Source of the DNA: Ctena decussata
Lineage: Eukaryota; Mollusca; Bivalvia; Lucinida; Lucinidae
Assembly (NCBI GenBank): GCA_963989385.1
Contig: OZ022507.1
Location: 55,501,400 to 55,565,399, forward strand
Direction of reading: 5' to 3'
DNA: 64,000 nt
Positions 1 through 12,118 of this stretch are shown here, in pieces (position 1 is the first letter of the stretch; each line of letters starts with the position of its first letter). The position numbers and the translations under genes are program-made. The notes under the pieces are model-generated. The model did not search any database, had not been told where the DNA came from, and worked only from the letters and a program-made list of their open reading frames with translations.

Positions 1-529
1 CTGGTGTTGTTTTTAGTGGCACCACCATCTGTCGAAAGCATTAGCTGTTGATGGTGGTTTTTAATTGGTACAATTGCTGATGCCGCAGTTGCAGTTAGTA
101 CGGCTTATCGCTTTTGTCTCTTTCTTTTCTGATGATAGAAGTAGCAGATTTTATGGGGGGGGGGGGGGGTTTAATTCACACGCTGCTGCAGCTGGTTGTA
201 AAAGAGCCGAATCCTGCAACCTAGGTGGAGAGTAAGATTTGCTGTTGTTGTCTAAGGGGAGGAATGAAATAACTTCTACTGCTGTTAATTTGAAGATACA
301 CCAGCTGCTGCTGTTGTCACAGCAAATATCAAAGAAACCATCAGCATCAGTTTTCACTCGTTGATAAACAACAGCACAACATATCACCCTAGCCACGTTC
401 ACCACAAGAAGTAGTAAATCTCACTAAAACTTACTGCAGATATCACTCCGTCCACTGTCAGCAGCAGCTATCATCCTCGTAACAGAAGGCAGCAGCAAAG
501 GTTAGTTTCGTCTCCAGAAGCAGCTCCTG
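1..529. other. Degenerate edge of satellite region
   Basis: This stretch has scattered CAGCAG/CTGCTG triplets and a 15-base G run at 155-169, but no regular unit and no gene that I can support. It looks like a decayed margin of the arrays that follow. Confidence 0.4.
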
Positions 530-1790
530 GTATCATGAGTATAACCACCAACAGATGGTAGAAAAAAGATATAATTCAAGCAGCAGCAACTGAAGTCACC
601 CTCACTACTTTCCTTCAACAGCAGGCAGTCCACAAACAGATGACATATACAGATATTTAATCCAGCAGAAGCAACACCTGCCATTCTCACTACCTATCTT
701 CAACAGCAGGCAGTTCATCAACAGATGGCTGATACAGATATTTAATCCAGCAGCAGCAACAGCTGTCACTCTCACTACCTTTCTTCAAAAGCAGGTAGTC
801 CACAAAAAGATGGCAGATACAGATGATTTGTCCAGCAGCAGCAACAGCTGTAACTCAATACCTATCTTCAAAACGGGCAGTGCACAAACAGATGGCAGAT
901 ACAGATATTCAACCCAGCAGCAGCAACAGCTGTCACTCTCATTACATATCTTCAACAGCAGGCAGTCCACCAACAGAAGGTAGATACTGATATTTAGTCC
1001 AGCAGCAGCAACAGCTGTCACTTTCACTACCTATCTTCAACAGCAGGCAGTCCACCTACAGATGGTAGATACAGATATTTAATCCAGCAGCAGCAACAGC
1101 TGTCGCTCTCACTACCTTTCTGGAACAGCAGGCAGTCCACCAACAGATGGCATATACAGATATTTAATACAGCAGCAGCAACAGTTGTAACTCCGACCAC
1201 TGTCTTCAACAGCAGACAGTCCATAAACAGAAGGCAGATACAGATATCTAGTACAGCAGCAGCAACAGCTGTCACCCTCACTACCTGTCGTCAACAGCAA
1301 GCAGATGGCAGATATAGAAATTTAATCCAGCAGCAGCAACAGCTGTCACTCTCACTATCTATCTTCAACAGCAGGCAGTCCATCAACAGATTGCATGAAC
1401 AAATATTTAATCCAGCAGCAGCAACAGCTGTCGCTCTCACTATCTATCTTCAACAGCAGGCAGTCCACCAACTGCTTGCAGATACAGATATTCAATCCAG
1501 CAGCAGCAACAGCTGTCACCCTCACTACCCTTCTTCAACAGCAGGCAGTCCACAAACAGATGGCAGATACAGATATTTAATCCAGCAGCGGCAACAGCTG
1601 TCACTGTCACCACCTATCTTCAACAGCAGGCAATCCACAAGCTGCTTGCTGATACAGATATTCAATCAAGCAGCAGCAACAGGTGACACTCTCACTACCT
1701 ATCTTCAACAGCAGGCAGTCCACCAACAGATGGTAGATACAGATATTTAATCCAACAGCAGCAACAGCTGACACTCAGCTGCTGCTATTA
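530..1790. repeat. 85-bp minisatellite array
   Basis: A tandem array with a unit close to 85 bp. The landmark 'tccagcagcagcaacagctg' recurs at about 746, 831, 913, 998, 1083, 1168, 1252 and onwards, followed each time by a 'ctcactacct...cttcaacagcag' stretch and 'agatggcagatacagatat'. Spacing is mostly 82-85 bp. Reading frames open on both strands because the unit lacks stops in several frames; stops recur and no domain is visible, so I do not treat it as coding. Confidence 0.85.
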
Positions 1791-4480
1791 GTAGTAAGAA
1801 TAGCTTCTGCAGATGCGTTTGATAAAAGCATCAGCTGCTGATGGTGGTTTAGCCTTTGCTGATGGTTGTGTCGTAAGCAGGTGCTCATTTTCGTATGAAT
1901 GACAACATCATTTGGCGATATTGGAGAACAATGGGATATCAGCTGCTGCAATCATGAGAAAGAATAGCTTTTGCTGCTTTTTTTTTATGAAAACATCAGC
2001 AGCTACTGTTGGTGGTTTGGCAGCTGTTGGTGGTGATGTGGTGGTGATGTCATAAGCAGCTGCTGATGTTAATATCTGCGACCACATCGGATAGTTCAGC
2101 TATAAAATTAAGAAAAAATAACCTGTTTGGGTTAGTTTGTAAAAAAAAATAAATTAGCTCCCACAAGCAACTGCTGCTGATAGTTTTAGCGACAACATCG
2201 TCTGCCGTAATCAGAGAACAGAGGGACATCACCTGCTGCCATCATGTGTAAGAATCGTTTTTTCTGCTGCTTTTGATGAAATCATCAGCTGCTGATGGTG
2301 GTTTGGCAGCTGCTGATGTTGGTGGCATAATCAGCTGCTGCTCTTATCATCAGTGACCACATCATCTGCCGATATGAAAGAACAGAGGGGCATCAACTGC
2401 TGCTATTAGTAGTTAGAATAGCTTCTGCAGCTGCGTTTGATAAAAACATCAGCTGCTGATGGTAGTTTGGCAGCTGCTGATGGTGGTGGCATAGACATCT
2501 GCTGTTGTTATCATCAGTAACCACATCATCTGCCGTTAAGGAAGAACAGAGTGGCATCAGCTGCTACTATAAATATGAAGAATAGTTTTAGCTGCACCTT
2601 TTGATGAACGCAGCAGCTGCTAATGGTTCTTTGGCAGCTACTGATGGTAGTATCATAAGCAGCTGCTGATGTTTCTGTGAATGACACCATCATCTGCCGA
2701 TATCGGAGAACAAAAGGAACATAAGCTGCTGCCATCAGTAGTAGGAAAAACTTTTGATGCTGCTTTTGATGAAAGCATCAGCTTCTGCAGCTGCGTCTGA
2801 TAAAAGCATCAGCTGCTGATGGTGGTTTAGTAGTTGCTGATCGTTGTTGGCAGCTGCTGATGGTGGTGGCGCAAGCTGCTGCTGCTGCTGTTATCATCAG
2901 CGACCACATCATCTGCTGATATGGAAGAACAGAGGGGCATCAACTGCTTCTATAAGTAGTAAGACTTTCTTTTGCTGCACCTTTTGATGAAAACAACAGC
3001 TGCTAACATGTTTTTTGGCAGCTGCTGACGGTAGTAACGTAAGCAGCTGCTGATGTTACTGTTAATGACACCATCATCTGCCGATATCTGAGAACAAAAG
3101 GAGCATAAGCTGCTGCCATCAGTAGTAGGAAAAACTTTTGATGCTGCTTTTGATGAAAGCATCAGCTGCTGATGGCGGTATGGCAGCTGCTGCCGCAGCC
3201 GCATCTGATAAAAGCATTTGCTGCTGATGGTGGTTTAGCAGCTGCTGTATGGTGGTTTGGCAGCTGCTGATAGTGGTAGCATAAGCAGCTGCTGCTGTTA
3301 TCATCAGTGACTACAACATCTGTCGATATGGAAGAACAGAGGGGCATCATCGGCTACTATAAGTAGTAAAAATAGTTTTTGCTGCATCGTTTGATTAAAG
3401 CAACAGCTGCTTATGGTTCTTTGGCAGCTGCTGATAGTGGTAACGTAAGCAGCTGCTGATGTTACTGTAAATGTCACTATCATCAGCCGATATCGGAGAA
3501 CAAAAAGGACATAAGCTGCTGACATCAGAAGTAGGAAAAACTTTTGATGCTGCTTTGAGGAAAGCATCATCTGCTGATGGCGGTATGGCAGCTGCTGGTG
3601 CAGCTGCTTTTGAAAAAATGCATCAGCTGCTGATGGTGGTTGAGCAGCTGCAGATGGTAGTTTGGCAGCTGCTGATGCTGGTGGCATAAGCAGGTGCTGC
3701 TGTTATCATCAGTGGTACAATAAGCAGCTTCTGATGTTACTGTCAATCAGCATCTGCTGATGTTGGTTAAGCAGTTGCTGATGGTGGTTTGGCAGGAGCT
3801 GATGGAGGTGGCTCTTTGGCAGCTGCTGCTGTTACTTTTAATGACACCATCATCTGCTGATATCGGAGAACAAAAAGGACATAAGCTGCTGCCATCAGTA
3901 GTAGGAAAAACTTTTGATGCTGCTTTAGAAGAAAGCAACAGCTGCTGATGGCGGTATGACAGCTGCTGCTGCAGCTATGTCTGATAAAAGCAACAGCTTC
4001 TGATGGTTGTTTTGCAGCTGCTGATGGTGGTTTTGCAGCTGCTGACGGTGGTGGTATAAGCAGCTGTTGCTCTTACTGTTAATGACACCATCATCTGCCG
4101 ATATCGGAGAACAAAAAGGACATAAGCTACTGCCATTAGTAGTAGGAAAAACTTTTGATGCTGCTTTTGAGGAGAGCATCAGCTGCTGATGGCGGTATGG
4201 CAGCTGCTGCTGCAGCTGCGTCTGATAAAAGCATCAGCTGCTGATTGTGGTTTTGCAGCTGCTGATGGTGGTTTGGCAGCTGCTGATGGTGGTTGCATTA
4301 GCAGCTGCTGCTGTTATCATAAGTTACCGCATCATCTGACGATATGGAAGAACAGAGGGGCATCATCGGCTACTATAAGTAGTAAGAATAGTTTTTGCTG
4401 CATCATTTGATGAAAGCAACAGCTGCTGATGGATCTTTGGCAGCTGCTGATGGTGGTCAGTAGTACTATCAACGGTAAGT
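1790..4480. repeat. CAGCTGCTG satellite with higher-order structure
   Basis: Built from a short core 'cagctgctgatggtggttt' repeated in runs of two to four, separated by two longer spacer types. Type A contains 'gaacagaggggcatc' (about 2216, 2389, 2547, 2930, 3334, 4350). Type B contains 'gtaggaaaaacttttgatg' (about 2730, 3130, 3530, 3900, 4140). A and B alternate between about 2547 and 3495, giving a composite unit near 380-400 bp. No coding pattern is supported. Confidence 0.8.
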
Positions 4481-4499
4481 GTTGTTCCAGTAGCAGCCC

Positions 4500-4835
4500 C
4501 TATTATCATTACCATCACCAGATACAGATATCATTTCAGCAATGAAACTAAAGTCACTCTCATTACCTGTATTTTAACACCAGGCCGTCCACCAACAGAT
4601 GGCAGATACAGATATCATTACAGCAGTATTAATAGATGTCACTTTCTCTACCTATCTCTAGCAGCAGGCCGTCCACCAACAGATGGCAGATACAGATATC
4701 ACTCCAGCAGTATCAACAGCTGTCACCTATCTTTAACAGCAAGCAGTCCACCAATAGATGGCAAATACAGATATCATTACAGTAGTAGCAGCAGATACCA
4801 CTATCACTACCTAACTTTAACAGCAGGCAGTTAAC
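4500..4835. repeat. Second block of the 85-bp minisatellite type
   Basis: After the CAGCTG array the sequence returns to units containing 'ccaccaacagatggcagata' and 'cagatatcattacagcagta', recognisably the same family as 530-1790 but with a different CAG-poor half. The two blocks flank the CAGCTG array on both sides. Confidence 0.7.
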
Positions 4836-5200
4836 AAATTATGGATATCAATAATCCAAAGTGTGGATATCCAATTATCTAAATGAGAAGTGGATAGCAC
4901 TAATTCGAATTATGGATATCACAATTTCGATTTATTGACATCAATAATTTGACTTAGTGATATCCATAAATGGGCAAATTTGTTGATATCTATAAATCGA
5001 TTTATGGATATTCATGAATCGAATCGGTGATATCCATAAAGTAGTTAGACTAGTTGATATTCATACTTCGAATACTGTCCATCTATAAGTCGAATCACGG
5101 ATATTCATGAATAATCATGGATGTCGCTTATTTGTATAGTGGATAGCACTTTTTCACTTATCGATATCATAAAACGATAATGAATAGTTAACCGGTTGTG
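4836..5200. repeat. GATATC-rich degenerate array
   Basis: About ten loosely spaced copies of 'tggatatccataaatcgaat' and close variants over 360 bp (for example near 4863, 4914, 4969, 5025, 5099). The core GATATC is itself palindromic. No gene is visible. Confidence 0.65.
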
Positions 5201-5765
5201 GTCGCTATACCGATATAATAGTTTGATTTCGTACACAGAGAGCACTGATGAAACTAGCAGATTAATCATTAAAGGTATATAATAAACAACTAATCTTATC
5301 AGCTTTCAGATCTCTAAGTTAAACATAACCCCAATGACAGTTTCAGGGTCTTTTATAGACCCAGCAACACAAGCGAGGCTTGTATAGATAGGGAATGGGT
5401 GGGGGATATATCCAATATCCTTTAAATCAAACAGCTTTGTATCCCTTATCCGCCGTGATAATAATCTGACAAATATCCCCATGATTAAAGTATCCCAGTA
5501 TCCCGTATCCCTGAAAGTAAAAGGCTCATATCCCATACTCCCGGAGAAAAATGGCATATATGATATACCTCAAGAACCCTTAAGCAAGCTTCATAGTCTA
5601 GTTGACATGGTGCATTGCTGGAATTGCTTATAATTGTCAATCTTTAAATAAAGACTCTCTCAAAATCAAACTCTTACAACTGTGAGCTCTGGCCAGTTGA
5701 CATGATCAGGCGACATAGTTTCAACGTCTAAGTTCTCGCAAAAAAAGAAGTCTTTTTTAATCGTA
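5201..5765. other. No feature recognised
   Basis: AT-rich sequence with several 'tatcc' clusters between 5400 and 5540. An open frame on the minus strand at 5306-5557 has no recognisable domain and falls on that low-complexity stretch. Confidence 0.3.
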
Positions 5766-5870
5766 AACGAGGTTCCATAGCCCACAACCTATCATCATCA
5801 CCCTCCCATCGACCGGATACATGTACATGTATGACTGAAACCTGTTGAACAGATCGTAAAATCGCAGGTC
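5766..5870 (+). mobile_element. SINE 3' body fragment
   Basis: This segment, ending 'cgtaaaatcgcaggtc', matches the body of the tRNA-headed SINE at 53209-53450, with shared 'atgactgaaa' and 'atcgcaagtc'-type blocks. The tRNA-like head is not recognisable here, so this is a truncated copy. It carries an extra 'catgtacatgta' expansion. Confidence 0.6.
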
Positions 5871-6102
5871 TTTTCTGAGAAAAAGGTGGGAAAAGAATAA
5901 AAAATATAACCTGAAAAATGTCATTTCTTAAGCAGATGAGCCATTCGAACATTCTAAGACTTGTCTCCGAATCAATCCTTGGTCTGTGTTACGTGTATTT
6001 ATCGCAAAAGAAAGAAAAAAAAAATAAATGAAATATATGCCGTGAATCCAACTCGCTGCATTTAGCTTCCCTATACGTTCCGACTGGACAGAAAAGCGTT
6101 AG

Positions 6103-6203
6103 CTGGGCACCTCGCGTTAAATCAACATTGGCACAACCTTGATTCATGTCATGACGTGGAATCAACGTTGAGTCAGTGTGGATTCAACTCTGTGTGCCTG
6201 CTG
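6103..6203. mobile_element. Small palindromic element, 'ctgggcac' family
   Basis: Begins 'ctgggcacc' and ends 'tgtgtgcctgctg', with internal 'gattcaacgttgattca'-like inverted blocks. Two relatives lie at 34441-34541 and 40152-40208. The size, palindrome and absence of an ORF fit a MITE (short non-autonomous DNA element). Confidence 0.6.
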
Positions 6204-6707
6204 TGAGGAGACAGCCGATGGTAGGATAAACTCTTTTCACTGAAGAATTTACAGTTTGAAATTTGCAAAAACCCAATGACAACACTACTGAAAATGTTAC
6301 ATGACGTTTGACTCTCCGTATTTTTTTTCAATATTTCCTTGTGTATAAATACCATAAATCATTGCAAGATATTGCTTAGCATTAATGCTTCACCCAAGCA
6401 CTTAGCTGATTAAAAACACACAAAAAACTCTTTCCCTACACATAAATTTGTCTTTTCAACGGTATGCCCAATGAGCGTTGGCGTTTTTTTTAAAGCGAAT
6501 ACTTGTAAAATGAACGAGAACTGCTAATGTCTCACACTTTCTATACATGCAGCTGCACTCTCAAATATCAATAGATTGGCATTTTTGTTTTTGTTTCAAA
6601 TCCAGGCATGTAGCAATCGTTCATTAGGTAGAATTTGCAATATATTTGAGTATGACGGCTTCACACATACTTTCCTGCGTGAATTTTAGTCAAAAACTAT
6701 AATTTAC
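6204..6707. other. No feature recognised
   Basis: AT-rich sequence with no repeat family or exon that I can support. Confidence 0.3.
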
Positions 6708-6852
6708 AGAGAAATCCTCAGCAGCAGCTATTGTCGCAGTAGCAGCTGCTGTTGGGACATCAGCAGCTGCTGTTGGGGACAGCAGCGGCAGCTCGTGATT
6801 TGGACCCCTCTCGATTTTCTTGAAAATTGCTCTGATTTCTTTCAGATTTGGT
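6708..6852 (-). CDS. Candidate single exon, Ala-rich
   Basis: On the minus strand an acceptor-like 'ttccctag' precedes 6852 and a donor-like 'gtaaat' follows 6708. The open frame between reads a charged start (RPNLKEIRAIFKKIERG) and then an Ala/Thr-rich run encoded by CAGCAGCTGCTG repeats like those at 1.8-4.5 kb. No family is recognised and no neighbouring exon was found. It could equally be a chance open frame over a triplet repeat. Confidence 0.2.
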
Positions 6853-7349
6853 CTAGGGAACCAGCATAAGAAAAGAGTATACATGAATATTGTCAGTTTT
6901 GCCTGCAAGAACTTTAGGGATGAGCTGTATCTGTTTTTTTTTAACATGTAACTTGAATGCTTTGTATATGAAAAAGTTGGTTGACAAAAGCAAATTAAGG
7001 GGTAAATGTGGGGGCTATTTAGTAAGCCATGCATACTGCCACCTCTAGTTCATACAAGATTCACTGACAAGAATAGGGATATTCAAGAAGGATATGAATA
7101 TATTGCTTATAGTCTCGCTTAAACCATAGGCTACTTCGGGTTAGTGACGGTTTCACAGAGTGTTTCTTAGTCCCTATAGGCCTATAGCTGTGTTACTACT
7201 CCTGGCTTTCTTTCACCACAGAACAGTCCCATGATAGAATTATTAGATATGAGCGAATCAGAGTATGAAGGGAGAAAGAAAGGAGAAAATACCGAACAAA
7301 CAAGATATCATTGGATGATTAAAGTCGCCAAAGTCCTGTCAGAGGTAAC

Positions 7350-8483
7350 AAGAGCTGTCGCCTGACAGCATAGCTCGTCTGAATAGGTGCTAGCCCATCA
7401 CACAGTCGCTATGGTGGTGTGGACTGCTATGTATAAAACTTCAGGCAAGCATGTCCATACTGACAACACATTTATAAACAAAAGCTATCTAAGAAATGTC
7501 TTAAAATAAAAAAAAAATTCCACATGAAATTTCAAAGTCCATGAGCTTGAGGTCAAAGAACTAAGGGGTAGAGGGGAGGAGGGCAGGGCTAGGATGTATC
7601 AAAGCCTTTAACCGTTATCTACCATCAGTCCAAGTATTAGTATCAACTGAGTCCATTGTGGCACTGTGAAATTATGTCTTCATTAATATAAAACTAATCA
7701 AAATCTTTAAGACAAAACTCAAAGTCCATGACCTTGACATCAAGGTCATCCAGTCAGGTAAGTATATAGTGTTTTGTAAAAACTCAAAAAAGTGTCTAAC
7801 ATCAGTTCAAGTGTAAACTAAATCTCTGCCAAGCATTATGAATCAGTACGCAATTAGAAAACTTTAATAAAGACCAAAGTTCCTAAGTCCCTGACCTTGA
7901 TATCAAGGTCACCGAGCAGGGCTAGGGCAGTACTCTGTAAAACTTTGAACTAATATCTAACTACAGTGCAAATATAAAAAGAATTCATCTATGGTTTCAG
8001 GAGATATGTGTCATTAAAAAACTTTAACCAAAACATCCAATCAATAAAAAGACAATTTTCTAAGTCCATGACCTTGACATCAAGGTCACTGAAGGGGGTG
8101 GGGGTAGTACCTTGGAAAACTTTAGACCAATATCTAACTACAGTGCAAGTATCAAAGGAATCCATCCATGGGTTAAGGAGATACTGGGCTTTAGAAAACG
8201 TTAACCAAAACATCCAGTCCCAAAAAACTCCCAATTTTCTAAGTCCATGACCTTGACATCAAGGTCAAGAAGTGGGGTGGGGGTGGTACCATGTTAAACT
8301 TTGGACCAATATCTAACTACAGTGCAAGTATCAAAAGAATCCATCCATGGGTTAGGGAGATATAGGTCTTTAAAAAACTTTAACCAAAACATCCAATCCG
8401 GACGCCGACGCTGACGCGGACGCGGACGCCGACGCCGTGGTGACAACAATAGCTCTTCCTGAACTTTCGTTCAGGCGAGCTAA
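7350..8483 (+). mobile_element. Tandem-cored element, Helentron-like end (family 2)
   Basis: Starts near 'aagagctgtcgcctgacagc'. The core has about 4-5 tandem units of 150-190 bp carrying 'ccatgaccttgacatcaagg' and 'taactacagtgcaagtatc'. A GACGCC hexanucleotide stretch follows at about 8400-8436, then a hairpin at 8458-8475 (cctgaac / gttcagg), then 'cgagctaa'. The copy at 62568-64000 is the same family in the other orientation. A hairpin just before CTAA with a tandem core and no ORF resembles non-autonomous rolling-circle (Helitron/Helentron) elements; that class is an inference. Confidence 0.7.
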
Positions 8484-9002
8484 ACACCACTAAATGCAAA
8501 TCGCTTAGAAAAGCGTCACATTTGGTGATAAAATGTGGGGTTGCTTGTGCACAATAGAGCTACATAACTGGCAAAAAGTATTGGGAACATGTTTTTGACA
8601 CAATGACAGATCTATCGCTCAATGAGACACAATTTCCTTTCCTGGCCCTCTTGAGCGATGCAATATAGACAATAGCAGGACATGGAATGGGACCTCACAA
8701 CTGTACAGTGTATTTTTACCCTTTTATGTACGTGAATGATATCGGAAGTAGGTTATTTTAGTTTCCAACTAAAATGACCCATATCGTTTTTCAAAACAAT
8801 TTTATGAAATACTCAAGGATGCTTTATTTATGTAAAGTTGGCTTATCACGGTCATTTACAATGACTCAACTGTAACTTGAGAGGCTTGCAGCAGTAACTT
8901 TGAAAGAGCACTGGGGCCATGGGGCCTGATATAAAAGGTCCTTTTCCTTCATCGGTGGTATAAATTCATAAAAAAATCACGGAATAAAATGACCCTAGAA
9001 TA
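8484..9002. other. No feature recognised
   Basis: Unique-looking sequence between two mobile elements. I see no exon, repeat family or RNA gene in it. Confidence 0.3.
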
Positions 9003-10324
9003 GGGGAGACCGGGGATAGTTGATGCATGGGGCAAGTTGATGCAGTGGAAATATAAAGAAAATGACGTCATAATGGACGTCAGAAATGTCGAATTAAAGT
9101 AGTCATTGACAGCCGCCATCTTTTCCTGAAGTTTTGCGGAATTTGAACAGCAAATGAGAATTTGGTGAAGAAAAGTTCATTTTTGACACATCTGGGTAAA
9201 TTTATGGTATTTTGCAATTTTTCGTTTAGTGCATATTTGTTTCTGGTTGTCCATGATCCTTTTATGCACACAGGTAGAAAAATCTTCCATCTTCAAAATC
9301 ATATGCTCTTCTGATGGAAAATATTGTGTATTAGTTGTCTACTTTGCTGAATGTTACGTGGTGCGTGGTTGGGGCAAGTTGATGCAATGAACACGGGGCA
9401 TGTTGATGCACCACAGAATCTTACTGTACTGCATGAGCTGGTCATAATATTTAGATGGACTTGATCTCTAACTGACATGGAACTATGTACAATAGTTTAA
9501 GCATTTCGGATTGTTGTATTTTAGAATACGATTTATTTTATCATCACAAAAATGCAATGGTATTCGAACCATGTCACAGCAATTTCTACAATTTACAAGT
9601 ACGCCCAGCGGAGACTCAATACAGCCTGTGCATTCGCGCATTCTGATCAGAGTCTTTGCTGTGCACTCTGTGGATAGCTAAGGATCCATACCTTTTCGTG
9701 TGGCTAGTGAAGACTCTGAACCGACTGTGCTGATGCACAGGCTGGTCTGAGTCTTCGCTGAACGCTCAGGTAAATTGTACGAATTGCTGGGCCCCGGTTT
9801 ATTCAATTTTGCATCTATGACAATGAAATGATATTTTCTGGTTTAAAATGTTCTAAGTTTCAGAAATAAAAGTATAGAACGTCCTGATCATCTCATCGTA
9901 CAATTAGTCATTTACATACATCCCTTCTAGAGATCTTTTGCTAGAGATAACCTCAATGGCAAAAATAATTCTGTAAAATGCATCTAACTAGAAGCAAGGA
10001 AACCCATTTGTCCAAACGAAACGGACAATTTACTATGGAATTCGTTGCGTGGACTTGTAAAGGCAAGAAAAATCAATCTGTATCAACTTGCCCCAAGTGT
10101 TGCATCAACATGCCCCACTATTGGGGCAAGTTGATGCATTCGACTTGCCAAAGAAATCTACTTAAAAAGATGGAAAATATACCAAAACTCAAGGATTACA
10201 ATTTGATTTTAAATGCAGAAAAGACAGAGGTTTTAGTATATACAAAGATGATCAATACTGGACAGTCCGATCATGAGATATATCAAAAAGTCTAAAAAGT
10301 GCATCAACTATCCCCGGTCTCCCC
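9003..10324. mobile_element. DNA transposon-like element with perfect 27-bp TIRs
   Basis: 9001-9027 (starting 'taggggagaccggggatagt') is exactly repeated in inverse at 10300-10326. The outermost TA on each side can be read as a TA target duplication, leaving an element at 9003-10324. Inside, 'ggggcaagttgatgca' recurs in both orientations (about 9031, 9372, 10087 and 10126). An open frame at 9978-10295 (105 aa) has no recognisable transposase motif. I infer a non-autonomous element of a TA-targeting superfamily. Confidence 0.8.
9601..9772. mobile_element. Diverged palindromic MITE, 'gatcagagtct' family
   Basis: The segment from 'cccagcggagactcaatac' to 'ctgagtcttcgctgaacgct' is the centre of the element family seen intact at 41915-42146, 51848-52082 and 55541-55778, without their outer 'cgacacgacaaaacc' tips. 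It lies inside the 9003-10324 element, so it inserted there or was carried along. Confidence 0.55.
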
Positions 10325-10439
10325 TAATAATTATTATTTGTTTGAGAAAATCTAACGTTTCTGCTGAAAGATATTTCAGTTTGTAATATCATTGAAAAAT
10401 TGATGGAGCATGGCAAACAATGTTTGTAATGCTCATATA

Positions 10440-10600
10440 CCAATGACGTCATAATTCTGATACCTTAGCAACTAGTAGTCTATAATGACGTAATGATGTC
10501 AGAATGACGTCATCGACATGTTTTTCTGCCAAAGTACTAAGCAAAACAGTTGGTTATTCCATAGTCGCTATGGTAACATACCTATGACGTCATTTGAACA
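10440..10600. promoter_or_regulatory. Cluster of CRE-like TGACGTCA sites
   Basis: TGACGTCA or one-base variants occur near 10444, 10482, 10502 and 10583. These match the cAMP-response-element consensus by sequence only. The cluster lies in repetitive-looking DNA with no gene nearby, so function is doubtful. Confidence 0.2.
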
Positions 10601-10689
10601 GGAGCATAGCAAACGATGACACTTCATATTGAAATTAATTCCGTGCTGAAATCGTTTTTCGTGAGTTATAGCTGCAGTTTCGTCGTGAT

Positions 10690-11620
10690 TGTTAATGACC
10701 ACGATTGGCCAACTTTGAATATATGAAAAAGCATTTAAATTCACGCAAAAGATTTTAAAAGAAAATAATTTGGGTCATTTTGGTTGGTAACTCAAATGAC
10801 CTACTTTCGATACCATAAACTTAAAGATATATATAAAATGATAAAAATACGATGTATAGGCGTTGAACTCCCATTAATTATTCCGCTTTTAATTATATTG
10901 AGTGCTGGCGGGGAACCAGAAAAAAATGTATTTTGTGGAGCAATATTTCGTTTTTCAAAGACAAGCTAGCGAGCCCTACTGTTTGCCAGTTATACGACTC
11001 AATATATATGCATATCAACCCACGTTTTATCACCACGTAAATGTTGAAACGTTTTTACTTCTGGTAGGACTTCTGGTAGGACTATAGAGACTTTAATGGC
11101 CAAATTGCTCTGTGAATTCACATAAATTTTATGATAAGATATCGCCGCAAGCCTCTCACCAAAATTACTCCACTGAACATTATGGTGTTTGGCATGCTTC
11201 AAACAATTTAAATGTCTTTGCGTTTCTTATAGAATAGATTCGGAAAATATCTGGGTCAATTTAGCTGGCCACAAAAATGACCTTTCGATAAGATGGTAAA
11301 ATACAAGGTAAATGTGGTTAACATACAATGTAAAGACGTTTAACAGATGGTAAATGTGTGAGAATTGTTGTTTCGTTTTGCGTATTTTCATTGATTAATG
11401 GGGAACCAGAAACAAAATCGTATTTCTATAGCAGAAAGAAAGGAAAAACAAGCGGTCCACTGGCCACAAAGCTCGCCAGATCTCTAGCTCAAAATTGCTA
11501 TCACATTTGTATAGGTTCAAAAACGCTCTTACATCTGTACAGGCTAATACAAAATATACGACTACAAAGCCCAGGTCTGACAGTCTGTTGAGTTGATAAC
11601 AAAATTTTCTGAATTTTGAT
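10690..11620. repeat. Degenerate tandem duplication, offset about 485 bp
   Basis: Two landmarks recur with the same offset: 'gggtcattttggttgg' near 10771 against 'gggtcaatttagctgg' near 11253, and 'ggggaaccagaaa' near 10910 against 11399. The copies are strongly diverged. Short open frames here are not supported as genes. Confidence 0.55.
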
Positions 11621-12118
11621 TGCCGTGGCAACCAAAAAGGATAACTTTCAAAGGATTTTTTTTGGCTATTTTTTCCTTTTGGTTGCAATGGCAACCAATC
11701 AGAATGAGCAGTGTGCAGAAAAAAAACCATATGGCTGATGGAAGACCACTTGAGAAATATTGCTGAAAATGTTTGGTCAGAATATCTGCAATGGCTTAGC
11801 AATGAATCCCATTTTTTCTGTTGTAAGTTGCCATACCAACCATATATCCTTTGAACAACTACGATGGAAAATATAAAACCTGTAAATGCTAATACGATGT
11901 CTATGAAGTCTCTGCCTCATAGAGCATATGTCTTCTGAGGAGACAATTTAATTTTTTTTTTCATTTTGATTTCCATGGCAACAAATCCCCGCCTTGGAAA
12001 CTACACTGTAAAAAATGTGTTTAGATCCAATGCAAAATATGCAGGTCGATTTTTTATGTGTTTAAATCGTAACATGTTCAATTTGCAATATGTTTAGGTT
12101 TATGTTTAGAAATTAAAC
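11621..12118. other. Non-coding stretch with X-box-like palindromes
   Basis: Contains 'attgccgtggcaacc' (about 11619), 'gttgcaatggcaacc' (about 11684) and 'tttccatggcaac' (about 11968), all close to the RFX X-box form GTTGCC-ATGG-CAAC. No exon is recognised. Confidence 0.3.

Noticed and set aside
1391..1750. Gln-rich 119-residue frame in the first array
   Set aside because: It is a translation of the 85-bp minisatellite; comparable frames open on both strands and no domain is present.
5306..5557. 83-residue minus-strand frame
   Set aside because: It overlaps 'tatcc' clusters and shows no domain or splice context.
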